From Clostridia bacterium (GTDB taxonomy: Bacteria > Bacillota > Peptococcia > DRI-13 > SM3-B62), in the NCBI GenBank assembly GCA_018432615.1, contig JAHDSQ010000016.1:1-64000 (forward strand): 64,000 nucleotides of DNA, written 5' to 3'. How positions within the stretch are numbered: the first letter of the stretch is position 1; each line of letters begins with the position of its first letter. Of the stretch, positions 35,711 to 44,674 are shown piece by piece. The notes under the pieces are model-generated. The model worked only from the letters and a program-made list of their open reading frames with translations. It did not search any database and was not told the DNA's origin. A program made the translations under genes and the position numbers.

Positions 35711-37273
35711 TTATCTCACCAGCCTTTCTTTCAGTGTAATTCCGCATTTTAATTCGAATCCAATTTCCAATCGGGAATTGACATGAATCCGCTCTACAAA
35801 ACGGGTAAACAATTCACCGTCAAAGCTCTTCAGCATCGATGCCTTGGTAGCATATTGCAACAGAGCGCTGACCTCGCTTAGGTTCTGAAAGTCGTTGTTC
35901 AGAAATCGGGTTATGGATTCCTTTTGACGGCGTAGTCGTTCTGCCTCTTGCAACAATTCATTGTTGCTCTTATTGTAAACGGCAGGCTCAAGATATTTTT
36001 TGGTCATTAGCCCAACCAGTACATTTCGCTGTTCCACATTTTCTTCGAGTTTCTTGTCAATCGCCTGAATGCTCTCCAAAGTATCATCTGAATTCATCCC
36101 ACGCAGACTGATAAGCAACGGCTTGAGGACAAATTCGTGCCCGAATACGAGCTTGTTCATCATGGTAACAAACGCATATTCAATCTCTGACTCCGGCACA
36201 TATTTCATAGAGCATTTTTTGATGTCTGCAATATGAGTGGAGCAGCACCAAGCAATTCGATGTCTTCCGCTTGAGTGACTTCTGCGTTTAAATGTGCCAC
36301 CGCACTGGCCACAGGTGATTTTGCCTGAAAAGGAATAACGGTTCTGATACTTTGTGTTTTGCTTTTCCAGCCCTTTTTCCTTAGCACGCTGATCAATAAT
36401 ATCTTGTGCGGTCTCAAAATCCTCATGACTGACAATCGGCTCGTGATGATTTCGAATTAGATATTGGTCTTTTTCTCCATTGTTGTTATGGCGGTTGAAG
36501 TACTCATCAGTATAGGTCTTTTGAAAAATGACATCACCTGTGTACTTTTCATTACTAACCATCCCGCGTATAGTCGTTGATGTCCAACGACCGCCTTTTT
36601 TGGTCGGTACCTTTCGTCTGTTCAACTCATTAGCAATTTTGTGGGTACCCTTGCCGGACAAAATTTCAGCAAAGATGAAACGGACAATTTTTGCTTGAGA
36701 TTTATTGACAACCATTTCTCCATCCACATTGTCGTAGCCGTAAGGCGGATAGGATATTTTAAATGTACCATTTTGAAATCTGCGCTTTACCGACCATTTG
36801 CTGTTCTCGGAGATGGAGACCGACTCACTTTCAGCCAGTCCACTTAGGATTGACAGCATGAGTTCACTTTCCATTGACCCTGTGTTGATGTTTTCTTTCT
36901 CAAAATAAATGAAAACATCAAGGTCAAGTAGCTTTCTGACCAGTTCAAGACAATCGGTTGTATTTCGAGCAAATCTGCTGATAGACTTCGTTACAATGAG
37001 GTCTATTTTTCTGTCTTCACAGTCTGCAATCATTCGAAGCAACTCAGGCCGCTTTTCCTTTTTTGTTCCGGAGATGCCCTCATCATAATAGAGCCCGGCG
37101 AACTCCCACTCAGGATTTGCATTGATGTAGGATTCATAATGCTTTATTTGAGCATCCAGACTTTCGAGTTGTTCATCGCTGTCGGTAGATACACGGCAGT
37201 AGGCCGCAACCCGCAACTTAGTCTGTTCGGTTAAATTGGCCGTGTTTTGAGCAATTTTCGTTACCTTTTTCAA
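35711..37273 (-). CDS. Large serine recombinase, first recombinase of operon
   Basis: A protein of 520 residues. Catalytic Ser29 in [23 protein letters not shown], Recombinase domain, zinc ribbon (CGQCGGTF at about 320) and coiled coil. It starts with TTG after AGGAGGTG. All motifs are intact and clearly diverged from the 525-residue paralogue, so the pair may act as two different subunits, like CcrA and CcrB of SCCmec. Confidence 0.92.
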   Translation of the reverse strand: MKKVTKIAQNTANLTEQTKLRVAAYCRVSTDSDEQLESLDAQIKHYESYINANPEWEFAGLYYDEGISGTKKEKRPELLRMIADCEDRKIDLIVTKSISRFARNTTDCLELVRKLLDLDVFIYFEKENINTGSMESELMLSILSGLAESESVSISENSKWSVKRRFQNGTFKISYPPYGYDNVDGEMVVNKSQAKIVRFIFAEILSGKGTHKIANELNRRKVPTKKGGRWTSTTIRGMVSNEKYTGDVIFQKTYTDEYFNRHNNNGEKDQYLIRNHHEPIVSHEDFETAQDIIDQRAKEKGLEKQNTKYQNRYSFSGKITCGQCGGTFKRRSHSSGRHRIAWCCSTHIADIKKCSMKYVPESEIEYAFVTMMNKLVFGHEFVLKPLLISLRGMNSDDTLESIQAIDKKLEENVEQRNVLVGLMTKKYLEPAVYNKSNNELLQEAERLRRQKESITRFLNNDFQNLSEVSALLQYATKASMLKSFDGELFTRFVERIHVNSRLEIGFELKCGITLKERLVR

Positions 37274-37333
37274 ATTCTCACCTCCTTAGTCAGTGTGACA
37301 TATTACCTCTGAAACGAAGTTATATCAACGATT

Positions 37334-37573
37334 TCAAGGCATAATCTCGGCTAATAGCGGCGAGAAAGTTTTGCGATTTAATTCGGTTATCTTGTTGAAT
37401 TCCGACAAGGTAATTAAATCTTTCTCAAGCATAGAAGTGAGTATTTGCTGCGCTCTCACATAATCAACTTCGCGCTGCATTTGCTCATGCGGAGTAGCGT
37501 TCACTTCACCATCGATTTTCAGCCCTTCGCCAATAGGGCAACGCATTAACTCAAGTTTCTGTTCATTGAACAC
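37334..37573 (-). CDS. SHOCT-like small protein at head of recombinase operon
   Basis: A protein of 79 residues. The C-terminal half (QQILTSMLEKDLITLSEFNKI) follows the SHOCT helix pattern. It starts with GTG, with AGGAGGTGG 7 bases upstream. As with the 48-residue gene near the other recombinase, it precedes serine recombinase genes and may assist them. The N-terminus is not recognised. Confidence 0.7.
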   Translation of the reverse strand: MFNEQKLELMRCPIGEGLKIDGEVNATPHEQMQREVDYVRAQQILTSMLEKDLITLSEFNKITELNRKTFSPLLAEIMP

Positions 37574-37628
37574 GAGAAACCACCTCCTCGCTATACGGAG
37601 AAAAGTGGAGCGTTTTATACACCTATAA

Positions 37629-37666
37629 ATAAAAAAAGCCCGCAGAGTTTTTACGCTCCGCGGGCT
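37629..37666 (-). terminator. Terminator after the amidase gene
   Basis: On the minus strand AGCCCGCGGAG-type stem (7 perfect pairs, one mismatch, three more) is followed by seven T residues. It lies 13 bases beyond the amidase stop and separates the late lysis genes from the recombinase operon. Confidence 0.85.
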
Positions 37667-37678
37667 TGATAATAGTTA

Positions 37679-38401
37679 TCACGAATACTTAATGAAAGCA
37701 TCCTTAAATCCTGCCGCCTTAACCTTCTTGAGCATGGCGTCAGCATTTGCTTTGACAGAGTATGCACCGACTTGAACTCGGTACAGTTTCTTTGGATCGG
37801 TGGAGGTAGGCGCTTCTATTGCTGACAGCAACTTTTTAACTTCGGCACGGAAAGTATCCATTGACTTCCCGTGTTTAGGAAGCCAGTGCCCGGGGTCGGC
37901 ATGGTTACTGGCGATGCCACGCTTATGCCCTTCGTAATGCCCAATGATCACGCCATCTGCCATTGGGTCGAGCTTGTACTCTTTGCAGAGATAGGCGCAT
38001 AATTCAGTTGCTTCTTTATACACAGCATTGAAGTAGGCAGCATCGGTCAGTCCATCTTCACAAATTTCAAAACTGATATGAGTATCGTTGACTGAGCCTT
38101 TTGAACCGGAGCCACCATGCCAACCTCGATGATTCCACGGCAAGGTCTGATATGTGGCGACTGTTCCGTTCGCCAGCTTTCCGATGAAGGCATGAACACA
38201 GACCTGCCGCCCATCCGGCTTATCCTGATTCCAATGGTTATTATACTGGTTCTTGCCCAACAGACCGTCATCTGGACCCACATAGCGTTTGAGGTTTGGG
38301 TTATTTGCCCCGGTAGAATGCACCATGATACCCTTAGGAGTGATAGTTCGGCCTGCTTTGTAGCAAGCATTGTTGGTCAAAATGAGTTTATGGAGGTTCA
38401 T
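37679..38401 (-). CDS. N-acetylmuramoyl-L-alanine amidase (endolysin)
   Basis: A protein of 240 residues. Amidase_2-type catalytic domain with zinc ligands in MVHSTGA (about 26-32) and HADPGHWLP (about 172-180), plus WNHRGWHGG. The C-terminus (YRVQVGAYSVKANADAML) is a SPOR-like wall-binding module. It cuts the amide link between muramic acid and the stem peptide during phage lysis. Its start overlaps the holin gene by 4 bases. Confidence 0.92.
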   Translation of the reverse strand: MNLHKLILTNNACYKAGRTITPKGIMVHSTGANNPNLKRYVGPDDGLLGKNQYNNHWNQDKPDGRQVCVHAFIGKLANGTVATYQTLPWNHRGWHGGSGSKGSVNDTHISFEICEDGLTDAAYFNAVYKEATELCAYLCKEYKLDPMADGVIIGHYEGHKRGIASNHADPGHWLPKHGKSMDTFRAEVKKLLSAIEAPTSTDPKKLYRVQVGAYSVKANADAMLKKVKAAGFKDAFIKYS

Positions 38402-38811
38402 TTCGTTTCGCCGTCCTTTCCATGAAGCTGTGCCAGCACACCTTTTAACTTTTCAGGCACAGGTAGCCCAATAGCCGTGGCATTCTCAACAAGAGAAATA
38501 CCCTCATTAGCAATGTAGAAGAAGATAATCGCTGTACGAAGTGGTGCTCCCGTGCCGCCGAGCAGGTAAGTGTCAATGAGATGACCAATACCGACCACAA
38601 GAAATAGCACTACCTTCTTGGCGATACCCTGTGCTCCGATTCGGCTGGAAAGTTTCTTCTCCACAATTGCACGAAGCACACCAGTGATGTAGTCGACAAC
38701 CACAAAGGCAATGAGTGCGTAAAGGAAACCGTCTAATCCGCCTAAATACCAGCCAAGGGTTCCTCCAATGGCTGTAAACACAACCTGAATCCAATTCCAA
38801 ATCTCTTTCAT
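38398..38811 (-). CDS. Phage holin (toxin-secretion/lysis holin family)
   Basis: A protein of 137 residues with three or four hydrophobic helices (GTLGWYLGGLDGFLYALIAF, VVDYITGVLRAI, VVLFLVVGIGHLID and a fourth). The DYITGVLRA motif is typical of the holin_4 group. It makes the membrane lesion that releases the endolysin. The ATG at 38811 with AGGAGG upstream is preferred over an upstream ATG. Confidence 0.88.
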   Translation of the reverse strand: MKEIWNWIQVVFTAIGGTLGWYLGGLDGFLYALIAFVVVDYITGVLRAIVEKKLSSRIGAQGIAKKVVLFLVVGIGHLIDTYLLGGTGAPLRTAIIFFYIANEGISLVENATAIGLPVPEKLKGVLAQLHGKDGETK

Positions 38812-38837
38812 TTTCGTTTTCCTCCTGTTTGATTGCA

Positions 38838-38866
38838 TAAAAAACACCTGCTAAAATAAGCAGGCG
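38838..38866 (-). terminator. Terminator between tail and lysis genes
   Basis: Minus strand: CCTGCT / AGCAGG with a 6-base loop, followed by TGTTTTTTATG. It sits just after the GH18 gene and before the holin, so lysis may have its own promoter or depend on read-through. Confidence 0.75.
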
Positions 38867-38891
38867 CTAATGCCGATATGAATGGTCATTT

Positions 38892-41363
38892 TTAACTCTG
38901 TTTTGGGAGTGCCTCCCAAAGCCGCAAGTCTTCCTGACCGAGTGACCATAAGGCAAACCCACGCAAACCCCATCGGTATGCCGCTTCATTTGCCCAGTAG
39001 ACGATCGAATCTACATCTTGGTAGTAGACGATACCAAAACCATCCCCATCGCCGAGGAATATCCTCGAGCACCAGACGTTGATATCGCGCGGTGTGAATT
39101 TTGCAGTATAGTCAGCGTTGCAGGGAATGTATAGCATCGCTGAATGCACGAAGTCGTAGTCCATCGAGATATCCTCACTTCGGGTAGAGTATTCCTCCAC
39201 GTCTGAGGAAAGCGTGAATACCTCGAATTCATTGTCCCATGTCACGTTACTCCGTGCGATTCTGCCGTAAGTTTCGATAGTACCGTTTGGCATCGTCACA
39301 TCAAAGGCTTCATACGGCTCGTAAGTCCAGGCATCGCCTAAACGCAGAAGTTCACACTTGATTTCATTATCCGACCGAATGCCGCAATAACCGCTTGTCA
39401 GTGATACCGTGGCTGTGAAGCGGAGGGTGTTGCTGTTTCCGGAATAGACCCTCACGCGGTTGCCACGTTTCCTCATTTCGATGAGATACATATTGGGGTT
39501 TGTTCGGATGTCGGAGGCGGGTGTTTTAGAGTAAGCTGACCCATAACTGCCGAGCAAAACAGATCCTTGATAGAGTTCCGCTTGCTGCGTGTCAATGTTG
39601 ATACAACAGAAGATGTTGCCGATAAATACCCCAGCGCGCCCGCTTCCGTTATGAGGGAAAGCAAGCCGAGCTCGAAGATGAACATCAGAGAAACTGTCAT
39701 ATCTCCAGGCAAGCTGGCCACTACCTTCCAGCTGTGAGTAAACCCTGCCGGTTGCATATTCATCGCTTCGCCAGACTGCCCAATTGCCTGAAAGCGTAGT
39801 CCAGTAAGTGCTTTGCAGTGTGATGGGGTCCCGGAAGTCCTCATACCACACCAGAGCCGAGTCGGGTTTTCTTCGAAGAATCTCGGTGGTCAGCTTGAAG
39901 CCTTTGTCCGGAACAGCCATATTTCCGTTAACGTCCTTGAAACTGCGCGGTGAGAGTTCAAATGTAGCTGAACCCGCTGAGGGCCGTTCTGAAAACGATG
40001 AGCAAAGACGAAAGCCATATAGTTGTGCGCCAATCACACCGCCATCAACGGTGATGGTGTGTTCTCCTGCCGACAAGCTTCGCCCTTTGGCAAGAGCCAC
40101 CCAGAAGGTGCTTCTCCAATATGGCCACCATAGGCGGCTTTCGTAAAATCCAACCGAGGACCCGTCAAGTGAGATGTTGATACCGTTCTTATCCCAATAC
40201 GGAAAGCAGATACGGACGGCAACATCATAAACTCCCGATTGCGGAAGGGTAAAATCGTAGGTCGATGTACCCGTTTCTGATGAGAGCGTAATCATTCCGT
40301 TGCCAATAGCCACACCCTCTGTATAACTATCCGGCACACCGTCCCGGTCAATATAGATTGTGCCAAACTCCGCCTTTTGTGTTTTTCCGTAGCAAGTTAA
40401 GTATCGTCGACGGTTGTAGGTTTCCCCGATGATAGGGGCTTCTCGGCTGGTTGCATCGCCACCCTCAGCATAATCGTATACCTGAGGGAGCATATACGGT
40501 ACCTGATCGTAATCGTCCCAGTAGGCAAGCCACGGTATCATCGGCTGTGGAGGAGCATTACCCGTGAAGTTATACCCGCCCTCCGCCCATATTTTAGCGG
40601 CATAGTAGGTAAGTGACACTCCACGATATGTCTTGCCGAGGTCGGCAGGGTTTGCATATATCTGCCACTCCCAACCGTAACCCGGCAAACCCATATAAAT
40701 TTTTTGTGGGTTCATTACTCTGGCAGCATAATCATACACACCGACAAGCCAGTCCCTTGGAGAGACAGGACCCGGTGCACTACCAGCCCAAGACATACCG
40801 TAGGACATAATCGCTGCCGTGTCGCAGTACGCATCGAGATCGGCATAGACACACCAGTTCTCACCACCGACCGAGCCTTGGACGCCAGTCATACCGGGCA
40901 AACAGATATTGACCAGTTTGGCGGGATTGTACGCTTTGACGGTTTGGTATATATCGCGAAAGAGAATATTCGCTGCGTCCTTGTTCTCGTATCCGCCGCC
41001 GCGCTCCAAGTCGATATCCACACCAGCGCACCACGGGTATTTCTGCATGATCCGCACTAATTCAGATAGAAACTTAGTCTTTGCACCATTTTCGTTATTC
41101 CGCAGAGCAGTGAATATAGAAGCTGTGCCGTGATTCATCACGGTAAGAAACCAACGAACTTTGGGCCATTTATTGATGTATGGCATCATGCTGGATATCG
41201 ATGTACCTGTTTCGGTTATCGTTCCTGATATGTCCACCTCGAAAGTGAAAATGCCGACGGCTTCAAAACGGTCTCCGTAATTATTCAAGGCTTGGTGCAT
41301 TCGGGTGTTGCCCATGAACGACCATACCATGCATTTCTTTCCCCTAAGATAATCCCTGCTCAT
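38892..41363 (-). CDS. Tail-associated GH18 glycoside hydrolase protein
   Basis: A protein of 823 residues. The N-terminal 340 residues form a glycoside hydrolase family 18 barrel with the catalytic DxDxE in AGVDIDLERGGG (about 113-124), MSYGMSW and a WLAYWDD end. A CBM-like beta domain follows (about 390-460), then a jelly-roll module around 490-660. GH18 enzymes cleave beta-1,4 bonds next to GlcNAc, as in peptidoglycan or chitin-like capsule. In a prophage tail cluster it probably digests wall or surface glycans at entry. Start overlaps the preceding ORF stop (ATGA). Confidence 0.85.
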   Translation of the reverse strand: MSRDYLRGKKCMVWSFMGNTRMHQALNNYGDRFEAVGIFTFEVDISGTITETGTSISSMMPYINKWPKVRWFLTVMNHGTASIFTALRNNENGAKTKFLSELVRIMQKYPWCAGVDIDLERGGGYENKDAANILFRDIYQTVKAYNPAKLVNICLPGMTGVQGSVGGENWCVYADLDAYCDTAAIMSYGMSWAGSAPGPVSPRDWLVGVYDYAARVMNPQKIYMGLPGYGWEWQIYANPADLGKTYRGVSLTYYAAKIWAEGGYNFTGNAPPQPMIPWLAYWDDYDQVPYMLPQVYDYAEGGDATSREAPIIGETYNRRRYLTCYGKTQKAEFGTIYIDRDGVPDSYTEGVAIGNGMITLSSETGTSTYDFTLPQSGVYDVAVRICFPYWDKNGINISLDGSSVGFYESRLWWPYWRSTFWVALAKGRSLSAGEHTITVDGGVIGAQLYGFRLCSSFSERPSAGSATFELSPRSFKDVNGNMAVPDKGFKLTTEILRRKPDSALVWYEDFRDPITLQSTYWTTLSGNWAVWRSDEYATGRVYSQLEGSGQLAWRYDSFSDVHLRARLAFPHNGSGRAGVFIGNIFCCINIDTQQAELYQGSVLLGSYGSAYSKTPASDIRTNPNMYLIEMRKRGNRVRVYSGNSNTLRFTATVSLTSGYCGIRSDNEIKCELLRLGDAWTYEPYEAFDVTMPNGTIETYGRIARSNVTWDNEFEVFTLSSDVEEYSTRSEDISMDYDFVHSAMLYIPCNADYTAKFTPRDINVWCSRIFLGDGDGFGIVYYQDVDSIVYWANEAAYRWGLRGFALWSLGQEDLRLWEALPKQS

Positions 41364-41929
41364 AAGCGCGGATCTCCTTCCATCATTTCTATATATTCAA
41401 GGTAGACCCTCGCCGATTTTCCACTTTCCAGCTTAATCTGATGCTTACTGTCATAAGCGGCGGTATATTGATAAAATCCATCCTTGGATGTGGGACTGCC
41501 ATTTCGTAGACATTCCCTTGCCACAGCTTTTAAGGCAAATTCATCACCCGCATTCACCAACGATGTAAATTTGCACTTATGCGAACCCATGCCCTGTGAA
41601 ATTTCAATGCTTCCTGCCGACATTGGCTGTTTCGGATAGATATATAAATCAAGACCCGCTGAGGTTTCTCCAGTATTAAAAAGGACAAGAGTCGCACTGC
41701 CACGCACCACGGCATTTTGGTAGCGAGGAGTATTTCCGCTACTTCGGAGCATAACGCTGTTGTGGGGCGTATAGCCTGTCAGTTTGTCGCCTTCTTGAAG
41801 TTGAAGGTCGGTATAGTAAATCTCGCCAGTACAGTCGGCTATGAGTGGTCGGATGGTTACGCTAACGATTCGTTTGTCCTGTTTGAGTTTTATTACCTCT
41901 GCAAATCGGATGAAGTTGTTAATGACCAT
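41360..41929 (-). CDS. Tail module protein with TIR-L/P-x-C-TGE repeat domain
   Basis: A protein of 189 residues. Residues 20-55 (SVTIRPLIADCTGEIYYTD, LQLQEG, TGYTPHN) closely parallel the neighbouring 64-residue protein. The rest is beta-rich. No enzyme motif. Probably a baseplate or fibre component. AGGTGG precedes ATG at 41929; GTG at 41938 is less likely. Confidence 0.65.
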   Translation of the reverse strand: MVINNFIRFAEVIKLKQDKRIVSVTIRPLIADCTGEIYYTDLQLQEGDKLTGYTPHNSVMLRSSGNTPRYQNAVVRGSATLVLFNTGETSAGLDLYIYPKQPMSAGSIEISQGMGSHKCKFTSLVNAGDEFALKAVARECLRNGSPTSKDGFYQYTAAYDSKHQIKLESGKSARVYLEYIEMMEGDPRL

Positions 41930-41938
41930 AAGTACCAC

Positions 41939-42133
41939 CTACCCATCGAGAGTCCATTGAATTTCACAGACATGGCCGACCCAGCCCGTTGCAACGACAC
42001 CTGCTTGAAGCATTAGATCGGTGAAAAATACTTCTCCCGTGCAATTCTGTATAACGAGTCGAATGGTGATGGAACGCAGCCTGCCATAACCTTTGGGGGA
42101 TGCATCCCGCGCCACTTGTTGAAAAGATACCAT
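41939..42133 (-). CDS. Short tail-fibre module, 64 residues
   Basis: The product contains SITIRLVIQNCTGEVFFTD and ATGWVGHVCEIQW, the same domain as in the next gene (about half of positions alike by eye). GAGAGGA lies 11 bases before the ATG. It may be an independent small gene, or the detached end of the upstream ORF, since codons for EDGEFA continue past the upstream stop in frame and a 1-base shift would join them. Confidence 0.5.
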   Translation of the reverse strand: MVSFQQVARDASPKGYGRLRSITIRLVIQNCTGEVFFTDLMLQAGVVATGWVGHVCEIQWTLDG

Positions 42134-42150
42134 GCAAATTCACCGTCCTC

Positions 42151-42435
42151 TCAATACAAATCAATAAATCGTGTTTCGGTTGTCCCGTCCTCGTATTCAA
42201 ATACTAGCTCGATACCGACCTGTCCGTTCGTTCCCTTGCTTAGGTTATTCGATCCTATTTGCGCCGATATGGTGTAGTTGCGTCTTGATGCCGGATAAAC
42301 TGTTTGGGCCATACTTTTGGTCATATTCGCTACGCCAACTGCCTTAAAGGAAGCTGTACCAGATACACCGTTTTCAGTATCCACTTCAAAACCGCTATTT
42401 TGCCAATAGGCGAAGCCGTCGTCGGCTCGGGAATT
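42151..42435 (-). pseudogene. Fibre-like domain cut off by TGA from the tail spike
   Basis: After the spike stop at 42436 the same frame stays open for 94 codons and encodes a well-formed domain (ADDGFAYWQNSGFEV, NGVSGTASFKAVG, QVGIELVFEYEDGTTETRF). It has no usable start near its beginning: the first candidate is GTG at 42384, inside the domain and without a ribosome binding site. So it is either the remains of a longer spike protein or is made by TGA read-through. The ORF itself ends with another TGA. Confidence 0.5.
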
Positions 42436-44670
42436 TCACAAATGATTAAAGGGAACCATATCTTTAATTTCCTGCCCAATGAGGTTGCTTTGGTCGAACT
42501 GGTCAGCAATCGTCGAGGAGGAAGAGTCGCCCAGTTCTCTAAGTTTCGTGGAGAGTTCCAGTACGGTTTTCCATGGCTCTTGAAGATTGTACTGGCGGCG
42601 TACAATTCGTGTTTTAATGGTCAGATTCAAATCTCTGTCATCAACGGTTACAATGTCACCTAAATCCCATCGCTCATGCTCATAGCCCGTCAGCACGGAC
42701 AAATCCATCGCCGATAGGACATAGGATACGCGGGGCTTTGCATATTCGGCAAGCCGCATATTGGTAAATTCAAGCATCTGATAGGGGTTTGAAAAATTAG
42801 AACAGTCAAGGGTAGCTACCCGCACCTCGCTTGAATAGCTGAAGTCCTCCAGATATTCCTTGCCGCCGTTAATGGCACTAAAGGTCATGCCGTCTTTACC
42901 GATGGCGTAGAGTCGCGTAACAAGGGATCGAGTATCGACTACACGCTTAATCCCAGTCAAGTTTTTGCGGTAGGCGAAGAGCGCACCGCTGTCTGTCCCG
43001 CTGAATGTCAGTAAATCCACTCGCCTGTCCCGGCTGTGGAACACCAAATCGCCGCCGTGGATGTTTTGCACCATCCGCAGGATGGAGAGTGCGTTCTTTT
43101 CTTGGCATTCCCATGTTCGAAGGGTGATCACATTTACCGTGCCGACTTCCCAGCCTGTACCCGCAAGCGCAAACGCCATTGGGGCAGCGGGCAGGTCGGC
43201 GTTGAATTCAATCGGTTGTTTTTCTGCAGAAAAAGTTAGGTCATAGAATGCCGCTTCCGCATAGACCATTGTGAGTATACTGTTGCCATCCGAGCCTTTT
43301 TCATCAGTCATTGTCCGAATACGATAAACATCCTCAGCAATTTGTACCTGCTTCTCGTTGTCGAGCATTATGCGCTTCGGGTCACTGTAAGGCAACTTGA
43401 ATTCCAAGGTGTCCGCTCCATTGATCTCACCCGTAACTATGATGTCATAAGCATTCTCCAGAACCGTTTCCCACGCTCCGTTCTCATCCAAAATAACAGG
43501 GCGGGCAAACCCCAGTTTCTCATACGGAGATTTGGGGATATCATGAAGCGTTATATCGAGTAGCTTTGGTGTAACCGTTGTATCGCTGGTGGTGAGCGTT
43601 ACCCTGTAGCGGATATATGAACGATTCGGCGAGGTCAGTTCGCCGTTTGTGCCAACTGCCTGCCATGCCGACCAGTTCTGCAGATCATCTGAGGTTGATG
43701 TTTCTATCAGTGAAATGGACGTGACACCCGCGGTGTATTCACTTGTTGCAGATACTCGACCGCTCCCAGCAAGGCTGCATTCGGTGGCAATAGTCGTCAG
43801 TTGGCCGCTTTCGGGGTAGAGATTACCAATTCCCTTACGTAGGGTGACAACCCCCGGCTCAGTTAACGCATCCACGTCACCCGAAGTGTCTCCTCCATTA
43901 GCAAGCATTGCTTGACGGAAGTAGTGAATCAAGTCATCAATAGTTAAATTGCTGTCTGTTTCAAAGAACCACTCATCCAAGCCACCTGCGTAGTAATACT
44001 GGTTTGCGTGCATTCCCATAACAATATCCGCTATACAGGATGGATTCAATGTACCAGTAAATGTTCGCAAAGGGGCTGTCCAAATTTCACCGTCAGCACG
44101 GTTACACAGAACTATCTGAGATGTTTTTTCCGTCACGTTTATGATTGCAGAGAGAAAATACCAACCACCATTGACCATGTTGAATCCAGGTGTTTCGGTT
44201 TGGTCAAGGATAAGCGTTCCTGCTGAATTATAGAGCATCATTCGCGGCCGACCTTGATAGAGGGAGATATAAAAAATAGGCTGACCGGGTCCTTGCCTTG
44301 TATTGAAAAGCGGAATGTAGTTCTGCCCTACGGAATAGGTGGTCGGGTTAATCCAACCGCCGACAGCAATTTTCTCACCGAGATCAAAAAAGAATGTGCC
44401 GTCGTTGGTGGCGACAAGGTACGTTTTTTCTGTGGTCGGATTGTTGATGTTCATTCGGAAATACCGCCCAAACCTGCCGTTTGATAAAGAAGCGGTTGTG
44501 CCGCTCCATCCGGAGACAGTAAAATACCGTCCGTTGGCGGAAGAGTCTGCAAGGCGAGTATTACTATCCGGCGTGGATTCGTTGAAACACCAGAGTGCTG
44601 ATGTTTTTACGGTTGCAGGAATCTCGCCCGTAAAGTCTGTTTGAGAAGTCAATATGGATTTTACCGCCAT
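42436..44670 (-). CDS. Phage tail spike / endopeptidase-type minor structural protein
   Basis: A protein of 744 residues. N-terminal LamG/concanavalin-like domain (about 30-260: RYFTVSGW, GGWYFLSAIINVTEKTSQ, GGLDEWFF), then a beta-rich stretch, then the conserved siphovirus tail-associated region (VILDENGAWETVLENAYD, TMTDEKGSDGNSILTMVYAEA, about 390-680). It sits after Dit at the tail tip and probably binds or digests the host surface. GGAGGTGAGG precedes the ATG at 44670. Normal family members often carry extra C-terminal binding domains; here the frame ends in TGA followed by such a domain. Confidence 0.8.
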   Translation of the reverse strand: MAVKSILTSQTDFTGEIPATVKTSALWCFNESTPDSNTRLADSSANGRYFTVSGWSGTTASLSNGRFGRYFRMNINNPTTEKTYLVATNDGTFFFDLGEKIAVGGWINPTTYSVGQNYIPLFNTRQGPGQPIFYISLYQGRPRMMLYNSAGTLILDQTETPGFNMVNGGWYFLSAIINVTEKTSQIVLCNRADGEIWTAPLRTFTGTLNPSCIADIVMGMHANQYYYAGGLDEWFFETDSNLTIDDLIHYFRQAMLANGGDTSGDVDALTEPGVVTLRKGIGNLYPESGQLTTIATECSLAGSGRVSATSEYTAGVTSISLIETSTSDDLQNWSAWQAVGTNGELTSPNRSYIRYRVTLTTSDTTVTPKLLDITLHDIPKSPYEKLGFARPVILDENGAWETVLENAYDIIVTGEINGADTLEFKLPYSDPKRIMLDNEKQVQIAEDVYRIRTMTDEKGSDGNSILTMVYAEAAFYDLTFSAEKQPIEFNADLPAAPMAFALAGTGWEVGTVNVITLRTWECQEKNALSILRMVQNIHGGDLVFHSRDRRVDLLTFSGTDSGALFAYRKNLTGIKRVVDTRSLVTRLYAIGKDGMTFSAINGGKEYLEDFSYSSEVRVATLDCSNFSNPYQMLEFTNMRLAEYAKPRVSYVLSAMDLSVLTGYEHERWDLGDIVTVDDRDLNLTIKTRIVRRQYNLQEPWKTVLELSTKLRELGDSSSSTIADQFDQSNLIGQEIKDMVPFNHL

Positions 44671-44674
44671 GTCC

